Positions 56,759-64,000 of a stretch of 64,000 nucleotides of DNA are shown here, in pieces. Made by a program: the position numbers and the translations under genes. This stretch comes from Phenylobacterium sp. (GTDB lineage: Bacteria; Pseudomonadota; Alphaproteobacteria; Caulobacterales; Caulobacteraceae), in assembly GCA_020401865.1 (NCBI GenBank), contig JADCAS010000007.1:97925-161924 (forward strand), written 5' to 3'. A model generated the notes under the pieces. That model did not search any database. It was given only the letters and a program-made list of their open reading frames with translations, and was not told the DNA's origin. The first letter of the stretch is position 1. Each line of letters opens with the position of its first letter.

Positions 56759-58039
56759 ATGTTCCGCATCGAGAACGCCCAGAGCCTCCTTGGGCTGGTC
56801 GTCATCATCGCCCTGTGCTGGGCGCTCTCCGAGAACCGGCGCGTCTTTCCCTGGCGGCTGGCGGCTGGCGCCCTCCTGATCCAGCTCCTCCTGGTTCTAG
56901 GCCTCTTCGGGCTGCCACCCCTGCGCGCCGTGGTGGCCGCCCTCGGCCAGGGGGTCGAGGCCCTCGCCGCCGCCACCCAGACCGGCGTGGCCTTCGTCTT
57001 CGGCTTCCTTGCAGGCGGGGAGGGCCAACCCTACGATGTCGCCAACCCCGGCGCCCTCTTTGTCTTCGCCTTCCGCGTCCTGCCGGTCATCCTGGTGGTC
57101 TGCGCCCTGGCCGCCCTGCTCTGGCACTGGGGCATCCTCAAGGCGGTGACCCGAGCCTTTGGCCTTGTCTTCGAGAAGACCATGGGCCTGCGCGGCCCGC
57201 CGGCCCTGGCTGTGGGCGCCACCATCTTCATGGGCCAGGTCGAGGGGCCCATCTTCATCCGCAGCTACCTGGCGCGCCTCAGCCGATCCGAGCTCTTCAT
57301 GCTCATCACCGTGGGCATGAGCTGCGTGGCCGGCTCCACCATGGTGGCCTACGCCACGGTGCTGAAGGACGTCCTGCCCAACGCCGCCGCGCACATCATC
57401 ACCGCCTCCGTGATCTCGGCGCCCGCCGGCGTCCTGCTCGCCCGGATTCTCGTCCCCCGCGATATCGCCGCCGAGCAGTCGGAGCCTCTGGAGACGGGCC
57501 CAGACAAGGCCTATGAAAGCAGCATCGACGCGGTGAGCCGGGGCGTCTCCGACGGCCTGCAGATCGCCCTCAACATCGGCGCCACCCTGATTGTCTTCGT
57601 GGCGCTGGCCGCCATCGTGAACGGCCTGCTCGGCCTGTTGCCCGATATCGCCGGAGCCCCGCTGACCCTCGAGCGCATCCTCGGCGTTCTCTTCGCCCCT
57701 CTGGTCTGGCTGATCGGCGTCCCGGCCCATGACGCCCAACTCGCGGGCGCCCTTCTTGGGGTCAAGCTGGTGCTGACCGAGTTCACGGCCTTCATCCAGC
57801 TGGGCGCCACGCCGGTCGACGCCATCGACCCGCGCACCCGGGTGCTGATGGCCTATGCCCTCTGCGGCTTTGCCAACATCGCCTCGGTGGGCATGAACGT
57901 TGCGGGTTACTCCGTCCTGGTGCCCGAGCGCAGGTCCGAGGTCATCGGCATGGTCTGGAAGGCCATGTTTGCCGGCTTCCTCGCCACCTGCCTGTCCGCG
58001 TCCATCGTGGGACTCCTGCCGCGCGAACTCTTCCACTGA
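56759..58039 (+). CDS. Concentrative nucleoside transporter (NupC/CNT family)
   Basis: 426 aa from the ATG at 56759; the frame runs further upstream into the OYE gene but that is a shadow. About ten transmembrane segments. The CNT pattern is seen in FVFAFRVLPVILVVCAL, the FMGQVEGPIFIRSYL substrate region, and the conserved LVLTEFTAFIQLG and ALCGFANIASVGM. It symports nucleosides with protons or sodium. The GST gene begins 22 bases after it. Confidence 0.93.
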   Translation: MFRIENAQSLLGLVVIIALCWALSENRRVFPWRLAAGALLIQLLLVLGLFGLPPLRAVVAALGQGVEALAAATQTGVAFVFGFLAGGEGQPYDVANPGALFVFAFRVLPVILVVCALAALLWHWGILKAVTRAFGLVFEKTMGLRGPPALAVGATIFMGQVEGPIFIRSYLARLSRSELFMLITVGMSCVAGSTMVAYATVLKDVLPNAAAHIITASVISAPAGVLLARILVPRDIAAEQSEPLETGPDKAYESSIDAVSRGVSDGLQIALNIGATLIVFVALAAIVNGLLGLLPDIAGAPLTLERILGVLFAPLVWLIGVPAHDAQLAGALLGVKLVLTEFTAFIQLGATPVDAIDPRTRVLMAYALCGFANIASVGMNVAGYSVLVPERRSEVIGMVWKAMFAGFLATCLSASIVGLLPRELFH

Positions 58040-58061
58040 CCCGCCCAAACAGGGATCTTCC

Positions 58062-58679
58062 ATGAAGCTCTACGACACGCCCCTCGCCCCCAATCCCCGC
58101 CGCGTGCGCTGGTTCATGGCCGAGAAGGGGATCGAGGACATCGAGATCATCCCTGTCAGCCTGATGGAGGGCGAGCACAAGACGCCCGACTTTCTGAAGC
58201 GCTTCGGCCTCGCCAACCTCCCGGCCCTGGAGCTGGACGATGGGACCTGCATCACCGAGAGCCTGGCCATCTGCCGCTACCTCGAGAGCCGCTATCCGCA
58301 GGGGAACCTGTTCGGCGCCACCCCCGAGGAGACCGCCCTCATCGAGATGTGGACGCGCCGCGGCGAACTGCTGGTCGCCTGGCCCCTCATGCTGGCCGTC
58401 CGCCACACCCACCCGGCCCTGGCCCGGCTGGAGACCCAGGACCCCGCCGTCGCCGAGGCCAACCGCGCCGCCGGCCTGCGCGGCCTGAAGGTCCTCGACC
58501 GCCAGCTGCAGGACCACGAATGGCTGGCGGGCGACCGCCTGACTATCGCCGACATCGTCGCCTTCATCGGCATCGACTTCACCCGCATGATCAAGCTGGA
58601 GATTCCGGAAGAACTGTCCGGCGTCACCCGCTGGATGGCCGCCATGCGCGCCCGCCCGGCGGCGACGGTGGCGGTCTAG
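58062..58679 (+). CDS. Glutathione S-transferase family protein
   Basis: 205 aa from the ATG at 58062. The thioredoxin-like N-terminal domain has the family start MKLYDTPLAPNPRRVRWFMA and the cis-proline/glutathione site LANLPALELDDG with TESLAICRYLE; the C-terminal helical domain includes WLAGDRLTIADIVAF. The catalytic residue is uncertain (Ser/Tyr not obvious, Asn at 11). Probably follows the nucleoside transporter in one transcript. Substrate unknown. Confidence 0.9.
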   Translation: MKLYDTPLAPNPRRVRWFMAEKGIEDIEIIPVSLMEGEHKTPDFLKRFGLANLPALELDDGTCITESLAICRYLESRYPQGNLFGATPEETALIEMWTRRGELLVAWPLMLAVRHTHPALARLETQDPAVAEANRAAGLRGLKVLDRQLQDHEWLAGDRLTIADIVAFIGIDFTRMIKLEIPEELSGVTRWMAAMRARPAATVAV

Positions 58680-58683
58680 GGGG

Positions 58684-58980
58684 TCACGCCTCCGTCGGCG
58701 CCACAGTCAACCGGACGCCAAAGGCCTTCAGCAGGCCCACTACGGTCTCGAAGGACGGATTTCCGCCTTCGCCGAGGGCCTTGTAAAGCCCCGATCGGCT
58801 GAGGCCGGCCTTCTGCGCCAGTTCGCCCATGCCCCGGGCCCGGGCCACATGCGCCAGCGCCCTGCGGATTTCCGCCAGGTCGCCGTCCTCGAAGACCGCC
58901 GCCAGGTAGTCCGCCACGGCGGCGTCCTCCTGCAAGTGCTCGGCGATGTCCCAGGCAGTGGTCGCGGTAGGATCGGTCAT
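58684..58980 (-). CDS. Helix-turn-helix antitoxin (HigA2-like addiction-module antidote)
   Basis: 98 aa. The C-terminal part is a Cro/CI-type HTH (MGELAQKAGLSRSGLYKALG, then PSFETVVGLLKAFGVRLTV) characteristic of putative addiction-module antidote proteins. It neutralises the RelE-type toxin encoded just upstream and represses the pair. The ATG overlaps the toxin stop by 4 bases. The stop lies 4 bases from the convergent GST stop. Confidence 0.88.
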   Translation of the reverse strand: MTDPTATTAWDIAEHLQEDAAVADYLAAVFEDGDLAEIRRALAHVARARGMGELAQKAGLSRSGLYKALGEGGNPSFETVVGLLKAFGVRLTVAPTEA

Positions 58981-59267
58981 GTGTCCCTCGCCATCTGGAG
59001 TGCGCGGCGGATGTCGGTCGGTTGGGAGGACTTGTCGCCCCCGCAGAGGAGAAGGATCAGGGTCTTGCCCCTCTGAATGAAATAGACCCGGTATCCCGGG
59101 CCCTGGTGGATACGCATCTCGAAGACACCCTCGCCAATGGGCGCAACATCCCCGAGATTGCCAGCCTCGGCCCGGTCAATCCGCCGGATGATCTGGGTCC
59201 GGGCCCTCAGGTCGCGTAGTCCAAGCAGCCAGTCCCGGAAGGTTGGGGTCTGCCGGACTTCGAACAT
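58977..59267 (-). CDS. RelE/HigB-like toxin
   Basis: 96 aa from the ATG at 59267; an upstream frame to 59330 covers the operator and is not used. The RelE/ParE-superfamily signature is seen in MFEVRQTPTFRDWLLGLRDL, IRRIDRAEAGNLGDV, and the conserved GPGYRVYFIQRGKTLILLL followed by LCGGDKSSQ. These toxins cleave mRNA on the ribosome. Toxin comes first and antitoxin second, the order of HigBA-like modules. A palindromic operator overlaps its start codon. Confidence 0.9.
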   Translation of the reverse strand: MFEVRQTPTFRDWLLGLRDLRARTQIIRRIDRAEAGNLGDVAPIGEGVFEMRIHQGPGYRVYFIQRGKTLILLLCGGDKSSQPTDIRRALQMARDT

Positions 59268-59288
59268 ATGTCCACTATAGTAGACATA
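59267..59288. promoter_or_regulatory. Palindromic operator of the RelE/HigA module
   Basis: A 22-bp palindrome, TATGTC-N-ACTATAGT-N-GACATA, symmetric except for one pair, overlaps the toxin start codon. It is AT-rich in a GC-rich background and is the likely binding site of the antitoxin HTH. Confidence 0.75.
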
Positions 59289-59334
59289 TAGTATCAGGGT
59301 CAAGGCGTGCAAGATCGGGCGTGACGGCACCCTC

Positions 59335-59496
59335 TCACCCCGCCCGGATCGGCTCCAGCGACCGCACCCGGCTCTCCAGGTCCGGCGCCACGGCCCTGAC
59401 GAACAGCTCGTCCGCCCCGGTCGCCTCGGCCTTCTGCGCCAGGCCCCGGCGCACGATCTCAGGGTCGCCGACGATGGCGCGGGCCTTCACGCCGGC
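59335..59496 (-). pseudogene. 3' fragment of a luciferase-like monooxygenase gene, copy A
   Basis: On the minus strand this reads KARAIVGDPEIVRRGLAQKA, then EATGADELFVRAVAPDLESR, and a TGA, colinear with the last 52 or so residues of the complete gene at 61207-62220 with only a few substitutions. Similarity stops abruptly at 59496. There is no start codon or N-terminal part, so it is a gene remnant. The TonB-like gene ends 25 bases upstream of it and the toxin operator begins 47 bases beyond its stop. Confidence 0.88.
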
Positions 59497-59521
59497 GTCT
59501 TCTGGCGCCGCCCGTGGGCGC

Positions 59522-60139
59522 CTAGTCAGGCATCTTGAAGGTGATCGGGATGCGCACCGTGCTCTCGACGGCCCGGCCGTTTGCGATCTTGGGGTTTAAC
59601 TCGAAGAGCGGAGCCAGCTTCAGGGCCGCCTCTCCGAAGCCAAGGTCATCTGGGGTCTCCGAGGCGATCTGGCAGTCGTGGGGGACACCGGCCTCATTGA
59701 TACGGCAGCGAACGATCACCATCCCGCCGATCTTTTTCCTCTGGGCGTCTGAGGGATAGAAGAATTGCACAACGTCAGCAGCGGGCTGCCGTCGCCAGTC
59801 GGCCTCCCGGTCCGCCGCCAGGGCCTTTGTCGGACCCGGTTCGTGGAGGTGCCCTGCCGCCATAGCGTCATTTTCCCAGGGGGCCTGTGTACAGTCTCTT
59901 CGGACCTTGCTGACCAGTTCGCCGTCACGGACCTCGCGCGCCACCGCCAAGGCGTCCTTGCAGCGTCCGTCCACAATCGCCCAAGCGACAACCTTTTCTG
60001 CTTCTAACGCCCGCACCTTCTGTTCGACGGCTTCCTGGGCGGATGAGTACACGACGGAAACATTGCATCCAGCCAACATGACGCACGCCAGAAGAACGAC
60101 ACCCGCGAGCCCGCCCCTGCGTTGAAATCCCAGCTTCAA
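59522..60139 (-). CDS. TonB-like C-terminal domain lipoprotein
   Basis: 205 aa from a TTG at 60139, chosen because GGAGGG precedes it by 7 bases; another in-frame start at 60196 is possible. Residues 9-24 with the lipobox LAGC give a lipoprotein signal (LAGVVLLACVMLAGC). The middle is helical (VEQKVRALEAEKVVAWAIVD). The C-terminal 75 residues resemble the TonB C-terminal domain, with IGGMVIVRCRINEAGVPHDC and VESTVRIPITFKMPD. It has no membrane helix as TonB would, so it is more likely a soluble or lipid-anchored TonB-like protein than an energy transducer. Confidence 0.75.
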   Translation of the reverse strand: MKLGFQRRGGLAGVVLLACVMLAGCNVSVVYSSAQEAVEQKVRALEAEKVVAWAIVDGRCKDALAVAREVRDGELVSKVRRDCTQAPWENDAMAAGHLHEPGPTKALAADREADWRRQPAADVVQFFYPSDAQRKKIGGMVIVRCRINEAGVPHDCQIASETPDDLGFGEAALKLAPLFELNPKIANGRAVESTVRIPITFKMPD

Positions 60140-60240
60140 TGCAAATCCCTCCGCCAGAACAGAGAATTCGTGGAGGATGTCGCCGGCTGCAGGCAAAAGT
60201 GAAGGCGCGGAGGCTCACATCATCGTGATCTTTCCCCGCC

Positions 60241-60465
60241 TCACCCCGCCGTGATCAACTCCAGCGACCGCACCCGGCTGTCCAGGTCCGGCCCCACGGC
60301 CATGACGAACAGCTCGTCCGCCCCGGTCGCCTCGGCCTTCTGCGCCAAACCCCGGCGCACGGTTTCCGGGTCGCCGACGATGGCCCGGGCCAGCACGGCG
60401 GGCAGGCGAGGTCGTCGCCGCGGGCCTCCAGGAAGGCGAGGGCGTCCTCGATGCGGGAAAAGCGC
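60241..60465 (-). pseudogene. 3' fragment of a luciferase-like monooxygenase gene, copy B
   Basis: The last 55 codons, ending GDPETVRRGLAQKAEATGAD and LDSRVRSLELITAG plus TGA, match the complete gene at 61207-62220. Further upstream (60385-60465) similarity continues with a reading-frame disruption around the region corresponding to EARRDDPRLAG. Similarity ends near 60465. It is a second decayed copy of the same 3' end. Confidence 0.85.
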
Positions 60466-60544
60466 AGCCTTACTGCAGCTCCCCTTGGCTATCCGAAAGG
60501 TTCAAGGCGCCTACATCCTCCGACGACGCCCATGGGGGCCTGGC

Positions 60545-60700
60545 CAGGCATCTTGAAGTCGACGGGTATCCGAACCGAACCGAAGCGGCGACGGCCTTGC
60601 CCCCGGACGTGGTCGGAAGGAACTCGGAAATCTTCGCAAATCTCAACGCCGCCTCGCCGAACCCGTGACACGCAGGGGTTTCGGAGCGGACCTCAAAGGG
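60545..60700 (-). pseudogene. 3' fragment of the TonB-like gene
   Basis: On the minus strand FGEAALRFAKISEF and then SVRIPVDFKMP mirror FGEAALKLAPLFEL and TVRIPITFKMP of the intact gene at 59522-60139. The frame shifts between the two parts at a triple TTCGG repeat near 60579-60593, and the normal stop is lost. It precedes monooxygenase copy B on the minus strand, as the intact gene precedes copy A. Confidence 0.8.
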
Positions 60701-60730
60701 GCCGGGCGTCGACCTTGCAGGCCCAGGGGT

Positions 60731-61135
60731 TCAGGTCAGGTCTGTGAAGGGGTTGTGGGCCACCTCCCAGAGGTGTCCGTCCGGGTCGGCGAAATAGCCG
60801 GAATAGCCGCCCCAGAAAGTCTTCTGCGGCGCCTTGTGCGCATGGCCTCCGGCCGCAATGGCCTTTGCGAAGACGGCGTCAACCTCCGTTTCAGACCCGA
60901 CATTGTGGGCCAGGGCAAAACCCGCGGGGGCGCGTCCATCGTCCTCTATGCCGGCGTCGGCGGCGAGCTGATCGCGCGGGAAGAGGGCCAGCCAGGTCCC
61001 CTCCAGGCGAAACATGCAAAAGTCCTCGCCCTCGGCGTGGTTGTGCGCCTCGAACCCCAGACCCTGGCTGTAGAAGGCGAAGGCGCGGTCAAAGTCCCGG
61101 ACGCCCAGAGTGATCAGGCTGATCTTCGGCTTCAT
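60731..61135 (-). CDS. VOC-family (glyoxalase/bleomycin resistance-like) protein
   Basis: 134 aa. VOC fold with ISLITLGVRDFDRAFAFYSQGLGFEAHNH at the start (reported here as ITLGVRDFDRAFAFY) and FADPDGHLWEVAHNPF at the end, the typical terminal metal-ligand strand with Glu. Members are dioxygenases, isomerases or antibiotic-binding proteins; the type here cannot be told. It stands between gene fragments in the rearranged region. Confidence 0.9.
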   Translation of the reverse strand: MKPKISLITLGVRDFDRAFAFYSQGLGFEAHNHAEGEDFCMFRLEGTWLALFPRDQLAADAGIEDDGRAPAGFALAHNVGSETEVDAVFAKAIAAGGHAHKAPQKTFWGGYSGYFADPDGHLWEVAHNPFTDLT

Positions 61136-61206
61136 GGTGCACCCATAGAGGTGGCGACTGCGGGCTTCTGAGAGCAGGTTACTGGCTCAGTGCAGGCCCG
61201 TCACCG

Positions 61207-62220
61207 TCACCCTGCCCGGATCAGCTCCAGCGACCGCACCCGGCTGTCCAGGTCCGGCCCTACGGCCATGACGAACAGCTCGTCCGCCCCGGTCGCCTCG
61301 GCCCTCTGCGCCAGGCCCCGACGCACGGTCTGTGGATCACCCACGATGGCGCGGGCCTTCACGCCGGCCAGGCGGGGGTCGTCGCGGCGGGCCTCCAGGA
61401 AGGCGAGGGCGTCCTCGATGCGGGGAAAGCGCGGCCGCTCTCCGTCGGCGCCGGGACCGTCCAGGCCGGCCAGGGCGCTCGCCCGCATGGGGGCGGCGAG
61501 GCGCTCGGCGGCCTCGGTCGTCTCCGCGGCCAGGGCGATGGTGGCCACCGCCGCCCAGCCCGCCTGCCGGAAGGCCGAGGGGGAGAAGGCGGCGCGGTAG
61601 GCGCTCACCGCCGGGCCGCCGTCCGTGCGGGCGATGAACTCGGCGAAGACCATGCCCACCCCGGCGCGGCCGGCGAAGTCGGCGGTCTCGGGCGAGGAGC
61701 AGAGCAGGAAGAGGTCCGGGTGCGAGGGCCCGGACGGCGAGGCGTGGATGCCGCGGGCCGGATGGGCCTCGGTGATCGGCTCCACCCCGCCGGCGTCCAG
61801 CAGCCAGGCGTTGAGCAGGGCGAAGTACTGGGGAAAGGCCTCCGACCCCGCCGAGCGCAGGGCCCCGCCGGTGCGCCCGTCCGTCCCCAGGGCCCGGCCC
61901 ACCCCCAGGTCGATCCGCCCCGGCGCCAGGGCTTCCAGGGCCATGAAGACCTCCGCCACCTTCAGGGGCGAATAGTTGACCAGCATGACCCCGCCCGAGC
62001 CCAGGCGGATGGTCTTGGTGGCCTGGGTCAGGGCGGCCATCAGGATCTCGGGCGAGGCCGAGGCCAGGCTGCGCATATTGTGGTGCTCGGCCACCCAGAA
62101 CCGGTCATAGCCCAGCCGCTCGGCCGCCTGGGCCACGGCGATCGTCTCGCGCATGGCCTCAGCCTGCGTGCCCTCGCCGCCGACCGGCGACAGGTCCAGG
62201 ACGGAGAGCCGCGCCTTCAA
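61207..62220 (-). CDS. LLM-class flavin-dependent oxidoreductase
   Basis: 337 aa from a TTG at 62220 (TTGA overlap with the thioesterase stop); a longer frame to 62340 is a shadow. Bacterial luciferase-like F420/FMN monooxygenase fold: LSVLDLSPVGGEG, AERLGYDRFWVAEHHNM, LGSGGVMLVNYSPLKVAEVF and LGVGRALGTDGR are family-typical. Substrate unknown. Its 3' end occurs twice more downstream as fragments. Confidence 0.92.
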   Translation of the reverse strand: MKARLSVLDLSPVGGEGTQAEAMRETIAVAQAAERLGYDRFWVAEHHNMRSLASASPEILMAALTQATKTIRLGSGGVMLVNYSPLKVAEVFMALEALAPGRIDLGVGRALGTDGRTGGALRSAGSEAFPQYFALLNAWLLDAGGVEPITEAHPARGIHASPSGPSHPDLFLLCSSPETADFAGRAGVGMVFAEFIARTDGGPAVSAYRAAFSPSAFRQAGWAAVATIALAAETTEAAERLAAPMRASALAGLDGPGADGERPRFPRIEDALAFLEARRDDPRLAGVKARAIVGDPQTVRRGLAQRAEATGADELFVMAVGPDLDSRVRSLELIRAG

Positions 62221-62675
62221 GTCCGCTTGCCGGTCTTCTTGATGACGGCGGAGAAGGAAAACACCGTCTGGCCCTCCACGGTCATCAGGCCGCGCAGGAA
62301 GACGAGGCTGCGACCGCCCTTCACCACCTCGCCCCGGCACTCCAGGAGGGCGCCGAGGGGCACGGCGCCCACGAAGTCGGCGTTGAGGGAGGCGGTGACG
62401 CTGGAGGAGTCCTGCAGGTGCTCGCGGGCGAAGATGAAGATGGCGTAGTCGGCGAAGGTCATCAGGGCCCCGCCGTGCATGAAGCCGCCGCCGTTCATGT
62501 GCTTGGCCTCGGTGCGCATGGCGCAGACCGGGGCCCCGGACTCGTCCATCCGGTAGTAGAAGGGCCCGGCGTGGTCCTCGAAGGGCTCGCCCTCATAGAC
62601 CGTCCAGCCGGCCCAGGGGCCCTCGGTCAGGGTCACGTGGGTGAATGTCGGATAGCCCGCGTCGCCGTCGCCCAT
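62217..62675 (-). CDS. Hotdog-fold thioesterase (PaaI type)
   Basis: 152 aa from the ATG at 62675, directly after GGAGGACTTCC. The hotdog signature is NGGGFMHGGALMTFADYAIF with conserved HGG and Asp. It would hydrolyse acyl-CoA thioesters. Translationally coupled to the LLM oxidoreductase gene, suggesting a shared pathway for an aromatic or fatty substrate. This is a separate paralogue from the thioesterase at 31329. Confidence 0.88.
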   Translation of the reverse strand: MGDGDAGYPTFTHVTLTEGPWAGWTVYEGEPFEDHAGPFYYRMDESGAPVCAMRTEAKHMNGGGFMHGGALMTFADYAIFIFAREHLQDSSSVTASLNADFVGAVPLGALLECRGEVVKGGRSLVFLRGLMTVEGQTVFSFSAVIKKTGKRT

Positions 62676-62768
62676 GGAAGTCCTCCCCGCGCCGCCCCCG
62701 ACCGCCGGCCGGCGTGCGCCTGACGCCTTTGCCAAACCCCGCGCCGGTCCGCCAGTGTTTCCGGACGG

Positions 62769-63041
62769 CTAGGGTCGGGAGGCTCCCGGTCCAGGCGCTC
62801 TCAGCGCCGCCTCCAGGCTCAGCCGGATGAACTTCTGGTACGACATGCCCGCCGCCGCCGCCCGGGCCTTCACCGCCGCCAGCAGGGGCTCGGGGAACCG
62901 CAGGTTCACCTGCCGCGACTTGGGCGCGAACTCGAAGCTGTGCAGGGTCATCCCGGAGAGGTCGTAGGTCGACAGGTCCGCGTCCTCGAGGAAGGCCTCC
63001 GCCGCTTCATCCGTCGTCAGGTGGGGCAATCGCGGCTTCAT
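62769..63041 (-). CDS. brnA: BrnA-type antitoxin
   Basis: 90 aa from the ATG at 63041. Ribbon-helix-helix antitoxin with the BrnA C-terminal domain SRQVNLRFPEPLLAAVKARA and MSYQKFIRLSLEAAL. It binds BrnT and the operator at 63324. It overlaps the BrnT gene by 35 bases. Confidence 0.88.
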   Translation of the reverse strand: MKPRLPHLTTDEAAEAFLEDADLSTYDLSGMTLHSFEFAPKSRQVNLRFPEPLLAAVKARAAAAGMSYQKFIRLSLEAALRAPGPGASRP

Positions 63042-63312
63042 AGGCTCGCCTCTCCTTGAGGTGCATGTAACGGGCGCTGATGGGCCGGATGTAGTCGCCG
63101 TCCCCACCGCGCCGAAGGGTGAACACCACGAACACCGGACGCTGACCCCCGCCCGACCCGATGGCCAGGAAGCGCGTCTCGGCCTGCGAGTGCGCCAGGT
63201 CCGGTGACAGGTGGAAGGCGTGTCGGAAGACGTCCTCGATCTCCTCCTGGCTGACGCCGTGCTTGAGACATTTCGGCAGGTTTCCATCGTCCCAATCGAA
63301 CCCGACGATCAT
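63007..63312 (-). CDS. brnT: BrnT-type toxin
   Basis: 101 aa. RelE-like RNase fold of the BrnT family, with the start VGFDWDDGNLPKCLKHGVSQ, the conserved EEIEDVF, SQAETRFLAIGSGGGQRPVF, then FTLRRGGDGDYIRPISARYM and ERRAYE, all hallmarks of BrnT. It inhibits translation, and the pair is autoregulated through BrnA. Toxin precedes antitoxin. Confidence 0.92.
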   Translation of the reverse strand: MIVGFDWDDGNLPKCLKHGVSQEEIEDVFRHAFHLSPDLAHSQAETRFLAIGSGGGQRPVFVVFTLRRGGDGDYIRPISARYMHLKERRAYEAAIAPPDDG

Positions 63313-63323
63313 CGCGACCTCAA

Positions 63324-63349
63324 TTTGTATACATCAACGTATATACAAA
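63324..63349. promoter_or_regulatory. BrnTA operator palindrome
   Basis: A perfect inverted repeat TTTGTATA (63324-63331) and TATACAAA (63342-63349) with a 10-base spacer lies 11 bases upstream of the brnT start. Such an AT-rich palindrome in GC-rich DNA fits the BrnA binding site and promoter. Confidence 0.75.
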
Positions 63350-63611
63350 ATCGACCCCCCAGGAGGTGCTGGAGGGTCTGTCTTCACACCCGTCCCCCCA
63401 AGAGAAACCGGCGGCCTTCCGGTTGGAAGGGCCGCCGTTGCGAAACCGCAGGGTCAAATCGGGGATGGAGAGAAGCGCGGCGGCCGGTCCCGGCCCCGGG
63501 GGGGCTGGGGGGGCGTTCAGGGGCCGGAACCAGGTCCGACCGCCGACGTTGCCAATCTGACGGCCGGATGTGTCCGGGTCGGGTCCGGATTAAGGCCGTT
63601 TCGGGGCTTTT
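63350..63611. other. Intergenic region upstream of brnT
   Basis: 262 bases, GC-rich, with G-runs around 63500-63513. I see no convincing gene: the plus-strand frame at 63366-63560 lacks a ribosome binding site and family features. The P450 gene ends at its edge. Confidence 0.5.
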
Positions 63612-64000
63612 TCACCTCACCCGCCGCCCCGCCCGGAACCGCACCGGCATGGTCCGCGGGCCGGAGATGAAGTTGCTCGCCAGCCATTCGGGCGGGGCGG
63701 TGCGCTCCACCTCGTCCATCCGCGAGAGCACCTCCACCAGCATGGCGTCGATCTCGATCCGGGCGATGTGCTGGCCCAGGCACACGTGCGGGCCGTTGCC
63801 AAAGGCGATGTGCTCGTTCTGCGCCCGGGCCAGGTCCAGCTGGCCCGCGCGGTCGAACCGGGCCGGGTCGCGGTTGGCCGCGCCGAAGTACATGACCACC
63901 TTGTCGCCCTTGCGGATCGTCTTGCCGCCCAGCTCGGCGTCGGCCCTGGCCGTGCGGCGCATGTAGATCACCGGGGTGGTCCAGCGCAGCAGCTCCTCCC
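63612..64000 (-). CDS. Cytochrome P450, C-terminal part (runs off window)
   Basis: About 129 residues visible. It begins with EELLRWTTPVIYMRRTA, where Glu-x-x-Arg is the ExxR motif of the K helix, followed by KGDKVVMYFGAANRDPARF and the haem-binding FGNGPHVCLGQHIAR with the axial Cys. The order matches bacterial class I P450s. The N-terminal part, including the oxygen-binding I helix, is outside. Substrate unknown. Confidence 0.95.
   Translation of the reverse strand, partial: EELLRWTTPVIYMRRTARADAELGGKTIRKGDKVVMYFGAANRDPARFDRAGQLDLARAQNEHIAFGNGPHVCLGQHIARIEIDAMLVEVLSRMDEVERTAPPEWLASNFISGPRTMPVRFRAGRRVR

Noticed and set aside
59522..60139. TonB energy transducer
   Set aside because: The protein has a lipobox and no N-terminal membrane helix with a Pro-rich spacer, and there is no exbB or exbD nearby, so only a TonB-like domain is claimed.
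60489..60671. Minus-strand open frame of 60 codons
   Set aside because: It is part of the frameshifted TonB-like 3' fragment, not an independent gene.
63366..63560. Plus-strand open frame of 64 codons upstream of brnT
   Set aside because: No ribosome binding site and no recognisable features.

Overview
The window is GC-rich bacterial chromosome from an alphaproteobacterium of the order Caulobacterales, most like Phenylobacterium or Caulobacter. The support is a full-length CtrA master regulator, the flagellar operon fliF-fliG-fliH-fliN-flbD-flhA with the Caulobacter-type regulator FlbD, a circularly permuted two-piece tmRNA, an alpha-type SspB adaptor, and GANTC (CcrM-type) sites clustered upstream of ctrA. 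The genus assignment is inference.

Layout. 1-17.6 kb holds housekeeping and metabolic genes: prmC (partial), a MOSC protein and prfA in one overlapping operon, ispG, a RodZ-like protein, ptsP, a PAP2 phosphatase, a membrane alpha/beta hydrolase, lysC, ubiG, an acyl-CoA synthetase, a zinc alcohol dehydrogenase, an ArsC-like protein and a membrane M28 peptidase. 17.6-28.6 kb is the cell-cycle and flagellar block: ctrA, divergent fliI-fliJ, and the fliF operon on the minus strand with a palindrome-rich promoter. 28.5-32.8 kb is a minus-strand block in which the tmRNA gene ssrA is followed by sspB, a PaaI thioesterase, a C13 (caspase-like) peptidase and a membrane serine hydrolase; the four protein genes overlap or abut.

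32.8-46 kb holds aqpZ, ilvN, a Nudix hydrolase, a Tat-exported cyclophilin, two paralogous hybrid histidine kinases flanking a DUF1993 gene, a YedK/HMCES-type DNA-protein crosslinker, ilvB with a leader-peptide attenuator, miaA and serB (divergent, with overlapping start codons). ilvN and ilvB, which encode the two subunits of one enzyme, are about 8 kb apart. 46-58.7 kb holds a HAD phosphatase, an Mrp-type ATPase without the CPxC cysteines, an MFS transporter broken by one in-frame amber codon, an SDR, a three-gene ABC/HlyD exporter, an S46 peptidase, an OYE-family oxidoreductase, a CNT nucleoside transporter and a GST.

58.7-63.4 kb is the accessory part. Two toxin-antitoxin pairs (RelE/HigA-like and BrnT/BrnA), each with a palindromic operator, bracket a scrambled segment in which the 3' end of a luciferase-like monooxygenase gene occurs three times and the 3' end of a TonB-like lipoprotein gene twice. 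The window ends inside a cytochrome P450. I saw no IS element, CRISPR array, prophage or complete tRNA. The best candidates for something undescribed are the ssrA-sspB-thioesterase-C13-serine hydrolase block, the paired histidine kinases around DUF1993, and the repeated gene 3' ends between the two toxin-antitoxin modules.
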